Positions 17,822-25,757 of a stretch of DNA of 57,550 bases are shown here, in pieces. Position 1 is the first letter of the stretch. Each line of letters begins with the position of its first letter. The notes below the pieces were generated by a model. It did no database searches. It worked only from the letters and a program-made list of their open reading frames with translations, and was not told where the DNA came from. This DNA comes from Clostridiales bacterium (lineage in GTDB: Bacteria; Bacillota; Clostridia; Saccharofermentanales; Saccharofermentanaceae), in contig JAFZZM010000004.1 of assembly GCA_017615755.1 (NCBI GenBank), positions 1-57,550 on the forward strand. The letters run 5' to 3'. Made by a program: the position numbers and the translations under genes.

Positions 17822-17827
17822 TACAAT
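17822..17827 (+). promoter_or_regulatory. Possible -10 element for the aminotransferase-serA operon
   Basis: TACAAT lies 41 bases before the start codon. No -35 at normal spacing was found; TTGCAC at 17793 is 23 bases away. Confidence 0.35.
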
Positions 17828-17867
17828 AGTACGGTATGTAATTATAGAGTACATGGAGGAATTGACG

Positions 17868-18965
17868 ATGAGTACGCACAAGAAACTTTTCATTCCGGGC
17901 CCGACTGAAGTCCGCCGTGAAGTATTGGAAAAGATGTCTACGCCGATGATCGGCCACCGTACCAAGGACGCTTCCGCCCTGCAGCAGGGAATCTCCGAGA
18001 AGCTCCAGAAGGTTATGGGAACAAAGAACACGATTATTCTTTCCACTTCATCAGGTAGCGGTCTTATGGAGGGTGCGGTTCGATGTTTCACTGCGAAAAA
18101 GGCAGCAATCTTCTCCATCGGCGCTTTTGGTGAGCGTTGGTATAAGATGGCAACATCCAATGGCGTTCCGGCAGATATTTTCCGTTCCGAACTGGGTAGA
18201 ATCACCACACCTGAGATGGTTGACGAGGCACTCGCTTCCGGTGAGTACGACATGATCACCATCACACACAACGAGACTTCCACAGGTATCCACAATCCTG
18301 TCGGTGAGATCTCCAAGGTCCTCAAGGCGAAGTATCCGGATGTGATCCTTTGCGTGGATACAGTAAGTTCCATGGCCGGTGACTTTATTCCGGTTGACGA
18401 GTGGGGCATCGACGTTTGCATCACTTCCACACAGAAGTGTCTGGGTCTGCCTCCGGGAATGGCGATCGCAGCGGTTTCCGACCGTGCGCTCGAGAAGGCT
18501 AAGACGATCCCGAACCGTGGTCTTTATTTCGACTATGTTGAACTGGCTAAGTTTGTTCACGAGAAGCCGTTCCAGTATCCGTCCACTCCTTCCGAGTCCC
18601 ACATGTTCGCACTGGATTACCAGCTCGACTGCATCCTCGAAGAGGGCATGGAGAACCGTTACAAGAGACATTGCGAAATGGCTGAACTGGTTCGTGACTG
18701 GGCAAGAAAGAATGCAGAGCTTTACTCTGATCCGAACAACCTGTCCGTAACCGTTACCTGCATCAAGAACACACTGGGCATCCCGTTCTCCGAAATCAAC
18801 AAGAAGATGGGTGAGAGAGGATATCTCCTGTCCGGTGGTTACGGTGCTCTGAAGGAAACCACATTCCGTATCGCACATATGGCTGATACGACAATTGATG
18901 AGATCAAAGAGATGCTCAAGGATCTCGACGAAGTAGTAGCTGAGCTGAAGGCTCAGAACGCATAA
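17868..18965 (+). CDS. Class V aminotransferase, probable phosphoserine transaminase
   Basis: The product has 365 residues from ATG 17868 (GGAGGA 7 bases upstream). It is a PLP-dependent fold-type I enzyme of the alanine/serine-glyoxylate aminotransferase group. FIPGPTEV at the N-terminus, ITHNETSTG (residues about 130-138) and the PLP lysine in STQKCLG near residue 190 are the family signatures. serA follows 18 bases downstream, so the likely job is the second step of serine synthesis, from 3-phosphohydroxypyruvate and glutamate to phosphoserine. The sequence is not the classical SerC, so the assignment rests on the neighbour. An alternative is a serine- or alanine-glyoxylate aminotransferase. 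Confidence 0.85.
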   Translation: MSTHKKLFIPGPTEVRREVLEKMSTPMIGHRTKDASALQQGISEKLQKVMGTKNTIILSTSSGSGLMEGAVRCFTAKKAAIFSIGAFGERWYKMATSNGVPADIFRSELGRITTPEMVDEALASGEYDMITITHNETSTGIHNPVGEISKVLKAKYPDVILCVDTVSSMAGDFIPVDEWGIDVCITSTQKCLGLPPGMAIAAVSDRALEKAKTIPNRGLYFDYVELAKFVHEKPFQYPSTPSESHMFALDYQLDCILEEGMENRYKRHCEMAELVRDWARKNAELYSDPNNLSVTVTCIKNTLGIPFSEINKKMGERGYLLSGGYGALKETTFRIAHMADTTIDEIKEMLKDLDEVVAELKAQNA

Positions 18966-18983
18966 TCAAGGGAGGAACACAAG

Positions 18984-20588
18984 ATGAAGATTTTGGTAGC
19001 AGAAAAGATCGCTGCTGATGCGATCCAGTATCTTAAGGACGAAGGTTTTGAAGTAGACGAGCGTCTGGGTTGCTCCCAGGATGAGATCAAGGGTTTCATC
19101 GGCGACTACGATGCACTCATCGTCCGTTCCGTAACTCAGGTCAACAAGGATCTCCTCGCTAATGCGAAGAACCTTAAGGTCGTTGGTCGTGCCGGTAACG
19201 GTATCGACAACATCGATGTTGCTGCCTGCACAGAGAAGGGCATCATTGCCGTAAATACTCCGGAAGCGAACATCATGGCAGCCGGTGAGCTCGCAGTAGC
19301 ACACGCATTCTCCATTTTCAGAAATCTCTGCCACGCAAACGAGGCAGCACATAACGACGATTTCCGTCGTGCTCAGATGATCGGTAACGAGCTCGAGGGC
19401 AAGACAGCCGGTATCATCGGTCTCGGCCGTATCGGTTCCATCGTAGCCAGAAAGCTCAAGGGCATCGGTATGACAGTTGTTGCTTACGACCCGTACATCA
19501 CACAGGAAAAGTTCGACACAGTTGGTGTTAAGCGTTGCGCAAAGCTTGAGGATCTCCTCGCTGTTGCAGACCTGATCACATTCCACACACCGAAGAATAA
19601 GGAAACAGTCGGCATGGTCGGCGCAGATGAGCTGGCTAAGTGCAAGAAGGGCGTTCGTATCGTTAACGCCGCTCGTGGTGGTCTCGTAAATGAGGCTGCT
19701 CTGTACGAAGCACTGAAGTCCGGTCAGGTTGCCGCTGCAGCTATCGACGTATTCGATAAGGAGCCTTCTTATGATAAGGCACCGGGCGAGCAGCAGTACC
19801 AGAACCCGCTCCTCACTCTGCCGAACTGCGTAGTTACACCTCACCTTGGTGCATCTACACAGGAAGCAAACCACAACGTAGGTTCTGCCGTTACTTCTCT
19901 CGTGGCAAAAGCACTGCGCGGCGAACTTGTTGCGGCAATCAACATGCCGACATTCTCCGGCGATATGGCTGCCATCCGTCCTTTCGCAAGTCTGGCGGAA
20001 AAACTCGGTGGTATCTACTACCAGGCTGAAGAAGTTCCGGTTAAGAAGATCGAAGTTGAATTCCGCGGAAACCTCGCTAACCAGGAGACAGGCATCCTGA
20101 CACTCTCTGTTCTGAAGGGTTTCCTCGCAGCTCACTCCGACGGACGTGTAAGCTTCGTTAACGTACGTCAGGGCGTCGAGGCTCGCGGCATCGAAGTAGT
20201 CGAGAGCAAGAGCGCACAGTGCGAGCGTTACAGCAGCATGATCGTGGTCAACTTCGTAACAGAAGAAGGCCGTGAGCTTTCCGTTTCCGGTACAGTAGTC
20301 GGTGAAGATACAGAAGTTCTCGTAAGCTTCTTCGGTTATCAGGCAGACTTCACATTTGCTCCGATCGTGATCGCAATGCAGAACGAAGACAGACCGGGCA
20401 TCATCGGTAAGATCGCAACTAAGATCGGCGATCATAACATCAACATCAACGCGATGCACTGGGGCGTAAAGCAGGGCTCCACCAAGGCCCAGTCCTTCCT
20501 GGCAGTCAGCGAAGAACTCAGCGCAGACGTACTCAGCGAACTCCGCGCGATCGACGGTGTTCTGAGAGTGACACAGCTTTCTTTCTGA
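18984..20588 (+). CDS. serA: D-3-phosphoglycerate dehydrogenase
   Basis: The product has 534 residues, the long form of the enzyme. It oxidises 3-phosphoglycerate with NAD, the first step of serine synthesis. The substrate domain contains VRSVTQV and GRAGNGIDNIDV; the NAD-binding loop is GLGRIGS near residue 150; NAARGG and the catalytic HLGAST (residues about 291-296) follow. An intervening ASB-type domain precedes a C-terminal ACT domain (residues about 460-534) with NEDRPGIIGKI, which usually binds serine for feedback control. GGGAGGA lies upstream of the start. The two-gene operon ends at a strong terminator. Confidence 0.96.
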   Translation: MKILVAEKIAADAIQYLKDEGFEVDERLGCSQDEIKGFIGDYDALIVRSVTQVNKDLLANAKNLKVVGRAGNGIDNIDVAACTEKGIIAVNTPEANIMAAGELAVAHAFSIFRNLCHANEAAHNDDFRRAQMIGNELEGKTAGIIGLGRIGSIVARKLKGIGMTVVAYDPYITQEKFDTVGVKRCAKLEDLLAVADLITFHTPKNKETVGMVGADELAKCKKGVRIVNAARGGLVNEAALYEALKSGQVAAAAIDVFDKEPSYDKAPGEQQYQNPLLTLPNCVVTPHLGASTQEANHNVGSAVTSLVAKALRGELVAAINMPTFSGDMAAIRPFASLAEKLGGIYYQAEEVPVKKIEVEFRGNLANQETGILTLSVLKGFLAAHSDGRVSFVNVRQGVEARGIEVVESKSAQCERYSSMIVVNFVTEEGRELSVSGTVVGEDTEVLVSFFGYQADFTFAPIVIAMQNEDRPGIIGKIATKIGDHNININAMHWGVKQGSTKAQSFLAVSEELSADVLSELRAIDGVLRVTQLSF

Positions 20589-20619
20589 AGCAGATGCCGT
20601 TCCGATAATTCAGATAACA

Positions 20620-20696
20620 AAGCATAAAAGAATCTTCCCTTTGCTGGTCCTCGGCGCAAGCGCCTGCGGAATCGCACGGGAAGATTTTTTATGCTT
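20620..20696. terminator. Bidirectional terminator between serA and the minus-strand lipoprotein
   Basis: AGCATAAAA then AATCTTCCC pair with GGGAAGATT then TTTTATGCT, with an inner GGCGC/GCGCC hairpin in the loop. A T-run follows on the plus strand, and the A-rich left arm gives a T-run on the minus strand, so it can end both convergent transcripts. Confidence 0.85.
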
Positions 20697-20707
20697 TTTA
20701 TGCTACC

Positions 20708-22564
20708 TCAGTCTGCGTACATCGGTCCTGTAAAGAGCTGGTAAGAACTCTCGCCATCGTAGTGGATCTCGTAATCGTAGTCGTCGTACTGGTTTGTCTG
20801 GTCTCTGAAGCAGGCCATGAAGAACATCTCATTCTTGGATTCATCGTCGTTGAGAGTGATCAGGACGGCCATCTCGTACTCCGAGTTGATGCCAAGCAGC
20901 ATGACAGGTGTACCCTTCGGGATCGTGATCGTTTCGTCGGTGGCAAATGGACCGTCGACGTGGTACTTTCCGAGAGTCATCTTCTTTGTTGTAATGCCGA
21001 TGCCATCCTTGAAGTAGAAAGGATCGATCGGAAGCGGCTTTCCGTCATTGGTAGTGATGGAAGCAGTGATGGACATATAGCCTGTGCCCATGATGTCGCA
21101 GCGGTTAGCAATCTCGCAGTTCGACGGGTCAAACGGGAAGAATGTGAAGTCTTCGCTCTCACTGACGAATTCGAACTTCTCGCCATTCAGACGGAAGATC
21201 AGCATTTCATTGGTCGGATCTTCCATGTTGCCCTGAATATACAGGAACTTACCATTCGCAGAAGAAACGAGGCAGTATGCTTCGTAACCGTCATCCGCGT
21301 ACAGATCCGGAGTGATCTCAATCGAGGTCGGTGTGTTGTTGAACATGAACTCGAGCGTCGAGTCGTTAGCCGTGAAGCTGATCTTATCGGCCACGCCGTC
21401 TTCATCGAAGTCCCACCAGAAATTCTCGTTGCTGTCGGAGATCAAGGAATAGTTCTTCGGTGTTGCACCGAAAAGGTCCATGTTCACGCATGCTTCAAGT
21501 GGTGCCACAGAGACCATGATGGAAACAGGATAGGACGCATCGTCCTGATTCCAGCCGATCAGCTCGATGGCATTGTAGTAAAGCGCGAAGCTGACATCGT
21601 CACCGGCATCGATCTCCTTGATGAGTTCTTGCAGAGCGGCGTTAAAGCGCTTGTTCTGCTCGTTCTGCCAGGTGTCATCTCCGTCTGTCGGACGAATGTA
21701 ATCCGAAAGGGCAGTCGTGAACATCTTTTTGTCAGTCACAACATCAGAGAAAGTGATGTCTTTAGCTGTGTTGGAATCGAAATTCAGATAAGTATGGGAG
21801 ATGCCCGAATCATCGTCGAAGTTATCCACGAACGAACAGGAGAAGATCTGGCTGTCCGCACGGCTGATGTACATTCTGGAATACGCCGAGTAGGTGCCCT
21901 TGTCGTAGAAATTATCGTTGTCCAGATTCTTGTTTGTGTCGTGAAAAACACTTGCTTTTTCGTCGTACTTATATGAGAGCATACTGGCGCGGCCGTCATA
22001 GATCGATTCCATCAGGTTCTTAAGTGTATCGTAGCCGAAGCCGTAGAAAGAGTATAAGGACTGTTCCAACTTGGCGTAGGCCATTTTGTCTCCGGCTGCC
22101 GGAACGAGCTCGCCCAGGCCTTTGTAGTATTTCTCGTGTGTCACGTTCAAGTGCTCCAGATCATGGGAGACGGTGAACTTCTTGTAATCCTTCGGCGCAG
22201 TAGTCGTCGCGGTCGTATCGGAAGTATCGGAAGCCTTCGTGTCTTTGGTTTCCGAAGTTTCAGATGTCTCAGATGTATCGGAAGTCTCGGATGTCTCGGA
22301 TTCAGACGGATCGGAAGTCTCGGAAGATTCAGCTTTCGTTGTGGTCTTTGTGGTTTCGTCCGTCTCCGTTGTGGTTTCCTCAGTTTCGGAATCCGAAGTC
22401 TCGGTTTCCTCTGTGTCAGTCGTGTCCGTATCATCCGGCTCGGATGTGGCGGTGGTCTTCTTAGTGGTTCTCTCAGTGCGTGTTTCATCGGTATTCTTGG
22501 ATGTGCATCCGCACATACCCATTACGACCGCCAAAGAAAGAATTGCGGCAATACTACGTTTCAT
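20708..22564 (-). CDS. Lipoprotein with Ser/Thr/Glu-rich linker and DUF3298-like region
   Basis: The product has 618 residues. AGGAGGAG precedes the start. The signal peptide ends at MGMCGCTSKN, a lipobox with two possible cysteines. Residues about 22-125 are almost only Thr, Ser, Glu and Asp, with SETSDTSE repeats, and should be an extended stalk on the cell surface. Residues about 215-350 (YLNFDSNTAKDITFSDVV, then VSFALYYNAIELIGW) resemble the DUF3298 domain found in extracellular sensors such as RsiV. The last 250 residues are not recognised; DFDEDGVADKISF looks like a calcium-binding or repeat-type loop. Its function is unknown. Confidence 0.72.
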   Translation of the reverse strand: MKRSIAAILSLAVVMGMCGCTSKNTDETRTERTTKKTTATSEPDDTDTTDTEETETSDSETEETTTETDETTKTTTKAESSETSDPSESETSETSDTSETSETSETKDTKASDTSDTTATTTAPKDYKKFTVSHDLEHLNVTHEKYYKGLGELVPAAGDKMAYAKLEQSLYSFYGFGYDTLKNLMESIYDGRASMLSYKYDEKASVFHDTNKNLDNDNFYDKGTYSAYSRMYISRADSQIFSCSFVDNFDDDSGISHTYLNFDSNTAKDITFSDVVTDKKMFTTALSDYIRPTDGDDTWQNEQNKRFNAALQELIKEIDAGDDVSFALYYNAIELIGWNQDDASYPVSIMVSVAPLEACVNMDLFGATPKNYSLISDSNENFWWDFDEDGVADKISFTANDSTLEFMFNNTPTSIEITPDLYADDGYEAYCLVSSANGKFLYIQGNMEDPTNEMLIFRLNGEKFEFVSESEDFTFFPFDPSNCEIANRCDIMGTGYMSITASITTNDGKPLPIDPFYFKDGIGITTKKMTLGKYHVDGPFATDETITIPKGTPVMLLGINSEYEMAVLITLNDDESKNEMFFMACFRDQTNQYDDYDYEIHYDGESSYQLFTGPMYAD

Positions 22565-22708
22565 ATATCTCCTCCTAATCCCTGTACCTTATATATAATA
22601 TGAGGTTAGAATAGCATAACAGGTTTTTTTAGTAAACTAACGGAGTTTCCTACTTTGTTATGTTAAGATGTTAGAAAAGCACTTGCGTGTGTTTCTAAGG
22701 GGATGAAT

Positions 22709-23464
22709 ATGAGTATCAGTTATGAAAACAGGAAGATCCTGATCGTCAACGATGACGGGATCCGATCTGACGGCTTAGCCCGTCTCGCCCGTGAGGCGGC
22801 AAATTACGGAGAAGTCTGGGTAGTAGCACCGGACGGGCAGAGAAGTGCCGCATCGCACAGCATCACGATCGATGATCCGCTATATGTCACGCCGGTTGCT
22901 TTTGGCGTGGAAGGTGTACACGCTTTTTCCTGCTCGGGACTTCCCAGCGACTGTGTCCGCCTCGGCGCGAAATACATCATGCCGCAGGAACCGGACGTCG
23001 TATTCTCGGGAATCAACAACGGATTCAATGTAGGAACGGACATTCAGTATTCTGCAACTGTAGCAGCTGCTTTTGACGCGGCGATGGCAGGATACCCGGC
23101 CGTTGCTTTTTCCGAAGGATTCTCCCTCGACGAAAGAGCCAGCGCTTACGGGCATAAGGTGACGGACATCTACCTCCCGCAGGTGATGGCCGAGATCTTC
23201 GGCGGCGAGCTCGTACCCGGCCAGGTGATCAACGTGAATTTCCCGGACTGCCCGCCTGAAAAGTGCGGCGGCGTCCTGCGCGACAGACGTCCGAGCATGG
23301 GCAATCCGTTCATCGACACCTACGACATGACGGAGGAACGCCCCGACGGCACCAGAAGATTCGAGATCCACTGGGTCGACCGTGACCACGCCGACGAAGG
23401 CACCGACCTGCGCGCCATCCTCGACGGCTACGTCGCCATCGGCGTGGTGAAGAATATCAGCTGA
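22709..23464 (+). CDS. surE: 5'/3'-nucleotidase SurE
   Basis: The product has 251 residues. SurE removes phosphate from nucleoside monophosphates and sometimes polyphosphate, in the cytosol. The metal motif NDDGI is at residues about 14-18, SHSITI and SGLPSDCV follow, and SGINNGFNVG is the second metal loop. ATG 22709 is preferred because AAGGGG sits 6 bases upstream; an ATG at 22703 would touch that site. An AAAAGCACTTGCG word lies at 22675-22687, in the short gap to the divergent lipoprotein gene. Confidence 0.94.
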   Translation: MSISYENRKILIVNDDGIRSDGLARLAREAANYGEVWVVAPDGQRSAASHSITIDDPLYVTPVAFGVEGVHAFSCSGLPSDCVRLGAKYIMPQEPDVVFSGINNGFNVGTDIQYSATVAAAFDAAMAGYPAVAFSEGFSLDERASAYGHKVTDIYLPQVMAEIFGGELVPGQVINVNFPDCPPEKCGGVLRDRRPSMGNPFIDTYDMTEERPDGTRRFEIHWVDRDHADEGTDLRAILDGYVAIGVVKNIS

Positions 23465-23849
23465 ACCTGCTTGGGGCGGAAGCGTGCTACTGAAGCTGCT
23501 TGGGGCGCTCTTGAGGCGGATTTCATACTTTTTGTGTAAAAATGTCCCAAAAGGATGTATTTTCCGGATACCCCCTCCCCCCATAAGCCTTGTTTTCCGT
23601 CTTTCTGAGGTCTCTTTGACACAGAAACCGAGGGAAAAGCACTCGAATTCGATACTTCAGGACGCCATTTTGTTATGAATTCCGATCGGGATACATACTT
23701 TTTTACCAAAAAACAAGATTTAGTATGATTTTGACGATGAAAAGAGGGCCGTATACCCCCGGGGGGTATACTGAATCGTCTCTCCCAAGCCCGAAGCACG
23801 CCTTTCTACAAGTCCGAACACGCCGTTGCACATAAATCTTCAGCATACA
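23465..23849. other. Gene-free gap between surE and the SPFH gene
   Basis: No gene is seen. It contains two copies of CTGCTTGGGGCG (about 23468 and 23492), a half-palindrome ATACCCCC near 23568, a long palindrome at 23751-23771 (listed separately) and one AAAAGCACT word at 23635. Confidence 0.6.
23751..23771. promoter_or_regulatory. 21-bp perfect palindrome resembling a CsoR-type operator
   Basis: Arms GTATACCCCC and GGGGGTATAC flank one central G. ATACCCC/GGGGTAT dyads are typical of copper-responsive CsoR operators. No metal-transport gene or csoR is in the window, and no promoter overlaps it clearly, so the role is open. Confidence 0.35.
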
Positions 23850-23854
23850 AAAAG

Positions 23855-23897
23855 CAGGCTGCCCCTCCGTACCCCGGAGAGACAGCCTGTTGGTTTT
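23855..23897 (-). terminator. Terminator of the SPFH gene
   Basis: Read on the minus strand, AGGCTG-N-CTCCG pairs with CGGAG-N-CAGCCT and is followed by GCTTTTTG. It lies 22 bases after the stop codon. Confidence 0.85.
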
Positions 23898-23918
23898 TAC
23901 TCAAAAAACGCCTGCACG

Positions 23919-24977
23919 TCAGGACTCGGTATTTCCGTTGTCCTGCGTTGCAGGTGTCGGAGTAGGTGTCGGTGTGGCGGTCGGCGTCGCTGTATTCGAA
24001 GACGAAGAGGACGAGCCGTCCGGGATCGCGTTGATCAGAATAGAAGAAGCGAGTTCGTTACCGACGATGGTGGTAGGCAGGCGGCCGTCCCATGCCTCGT
24101 AGTATCTGTTGCGCAGTACGTTCTCGGTGATGGAGTCACTGATGAGCTTGTTGGAATCCGCTTCAGCCTGGGCTGCGATGACCATTGCGTCTGCTTTTGC
24201 CTGAGCCTGTGTCTTCAGGACGGCGGCATCAGCCTCGGCCTTCTCGATGTTCTTCTTATTCTCGATCTGCTGTGTTTCGTAATCGATCTGTGCCTGCTGC
24301 TTCTTGGCGATCTTCTCGTCGTACTCGCTGTCGAAGGAAGCATTGTTGATGACGACCTTGTTTACATAAACGACATCGACACCGTACTTCTCGTCGAGAG
24401 ACTTCTGGATGTTGTCCTTGGCCTTCGGCTCAATGATGCTTCTGTTTGTACAGTCGTTCGGAGACAGCGTCTTGGAAGTGGTCTTGATTGCGGAAGCAAC
24501 CAGAGACTCATTGACCAGACCGGCCTCATAGTTCGTTACGTTTGCATAGATCCATGCAGACTTCTCAGGATTGATCTGATAGGTAACCGTGATGCCCTGG
24601 AAGTTTACCGTGTTACGCTCACTGGTCTCGGAAGAGATCGTATTTTCGTTGAACTTGATATCCTGCTGTTTGTTGTTGACCAGCACGATCTCCTGGATCA
24701 ATGGGATCTGGAAGTTGATACCATTGTTCAATGTGCGCTCTTCGACCTGGCCGAAAGTAACGCGTACGCCGGTGTAACCGGTCGGGATGATCGTAAAAGC
24801 GAGCGATGCGATCAGGCAGAGCACTCCGGCACCGATGAGTCCGAAGATCGTCGTCTTCTTCAACGGCTTTTTCTTAACATCCATAGAGCTCGGAAGCGAG
24901 ACAGACTTCTTGGCAATGATCACGATCGCGATCAGGATCAGCGCCGCGCCTAATACTCGAAGAATTGTGTTTAACAT
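23919..24977 (-). CDS. SPFH/band 7 (prohibitin-like) membrane protein
   Basis: The product has 352 residues with AGGAGGAGG upstream of the start. Two membrane helices are seen (residues about 5-22 and 43-65). The SPFH domain starts at IPTGYTGVRVTFGQV and runs to about residue 210. A coiled-coil, Ala/Glu/Gln-rich segment (about 215-280) follows, typical of flotillin or prohibitin oligomers, and the tail is Ser/Thr/Pro low complexity. Such proteins form ring-shaped scaffolds in membranes and often guard proteases. No protease neighbour is seen here. It is a single-gene transcript, with its own promoter and terminator. Confidence 0.9.
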   Translation of the reverse strand: MLNTILRVLGAALILIAIVIIAKKSVSLPSSMDVKKKPLKKTTIFGLIGAGVLCLIASLAFTIIPTGYTGVRVTFGQVEERTLNNGINFQIPLIQEIVLVNNKQQDIKFNENTISSETSERNTVNFQGITVTYQINPEKSAWIYANVTNYEAGLVNESLVASAIKTTSKTLSPNDCTNRSIIEPKAKDNIQKSLDEKYGVDVVYVNKVVINNASFDSEYDEKIAKKQQAQIDYETQQIENKKNIEKAEADAAVLKTQAQAKADAMVIAAQAEADSNKLISDSITENVLRNRYYEAWDGRLPTTIVGNELASSILINAIPDGSSSSSSNTATPTATPTPTPTPATQDNGNTES

Positions 24978-25026
24978 GTTTTTTTCCTCCTCCTAAATGG
25001 TGATTCGTTCTTTAGGTTCGGAAATG

Positions 25027-25035
25027 ATTATATCA
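25027..25035 (-). promoter_or_regulatory. Extended -10 promoter of the SPFH gene
   Basis: On the minus strand the bases read TGATATAAT, about 50 bases before the start codon. It is the third identical copy of this extended -10 in the window. Confidence 0.55.
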
Positions 25036-25147
25036 TTATAAAAAATGAAGTACAGGCTTTTGCACCTGCATTTTTGCACGGCCATGTGCAGGCCTGCGCT
25101 GAATTAGCTTTCCGTATTTTCTCTCCCAAAGCACTTGCCCGTGGGGC

Positions 25148-25166
25148 TTTTTGCAATGTGCAAAAA
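25148..25166. promoter_or_regulatory. Dyad upstream of the marR promoter
   Basis: TTTTTGCA and TGCAAAAA face each other around three bases (ATG). It ends 27 bases before the -35 of the marR promoter. It could be an operator or a weak bidirectional terminator. Confidence 0.35.
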
Positions 25167-25193
25167 ATGAGTAGAAAAAACTTCTTTTTCCGG

Positions 25194-25222
25194 TTGACAT
25201 TAAATTGCAAATTGAATAATAT
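25194..25222 (+). promoter_or_regulatory. Promoter of the marR-ABC operon
   Basis: A perfect TTGACA (25194-25199) is 17 bases from TAATAT (25217-25222). It is the best -35/-10 pair in the window. Confidence 0.85.
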
Positions 25223-25237
25223 GTTAGTGACCTAACA
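25222..25237. promoter_or_regulatory. Probable MarR operator
   Basis: TGTTAG and CTAACA face each other across TGAC. The dyad starts at the last base of the -10 and covers the expected transcription start, so a bound dimer would block initiation. This fits autoregulation by the MarR protein encoded 35 bases downstream. Confidence 0.7.
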
Positions 25238-25271
25238 ATTAAAAACACAATGAGGGGGATGATATATCCAA

Positions 25272-25757
25272 ATGAAGGATAAGAAGACAATTGGAAGCAG
25301 TCCCGGTGACGGCGAACATATCGGTCCGTATGTCCGGCATCTTTCCAAGACGATCCGTATCGCAATCGATGAGGCGTTAGATAAAGAGCTTTCTTTGGAC
25401 GGACTGCCCAGACTGACTTCGGTGCAGGCACACGTGATGGGATACCTGAACATGCAGCATGAGCTCGGCAATGTGGTCTATCAGAAGGATATCGAGCAGG
25501 TCTTTCACATTCAGCGGTCTACCGCAACGGGAATCCTGAAACTTCTCGAACAGCGTGGTTCGATCCGCAGAGAAAGTGAAGAAAAAGATGCCAGAATGAA
25601 ACGTATCCTGGTCACCGAGCAGGCAAGAGCCACGAAGAAGCGTGTCGACAAGACCATCGAAGGCGTGGAGAAACAGCTTGTCCAAGGACTTTCCAAAGAA
25701 GAGATCAAGACATACATTGAACTGACAGAAAAAATGAGAAGGAACTTAGAGAAATGA
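25272..25757 (+). CDS. MarR family transcriptional regulator
   Basis: The product has 161 residues. A winged-helix domain covers residues about 40-130, with the recognition helix in HIQRSTATGILKLLEQRG and the wing in RRESEEKDARMKRILVT. GAGGGGG lies 13 bases upstream of the start. Its stop overlaps the start of the first ABC gene (ATGA), so it is co-translated with the exporter it probably represses. The ligand is likely a substrate of the exporter. The dyad over the transcription start supports self-control. Confidence 0.92.
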   Translation: MKDKKTIGSSPGDGEHIGPYVRHLSKTIRIAIDEALDKELSLDGLPRLTSVQAHVMGYLNMQHELGNVVYQKDIEQVFHIQRSTATGILKLLEQRGSIRRESEEKDARMKRILVTEQARATKKRVDKTIEGVEKQLVQGLSKEEIKTYIELTEKMRRNLEK

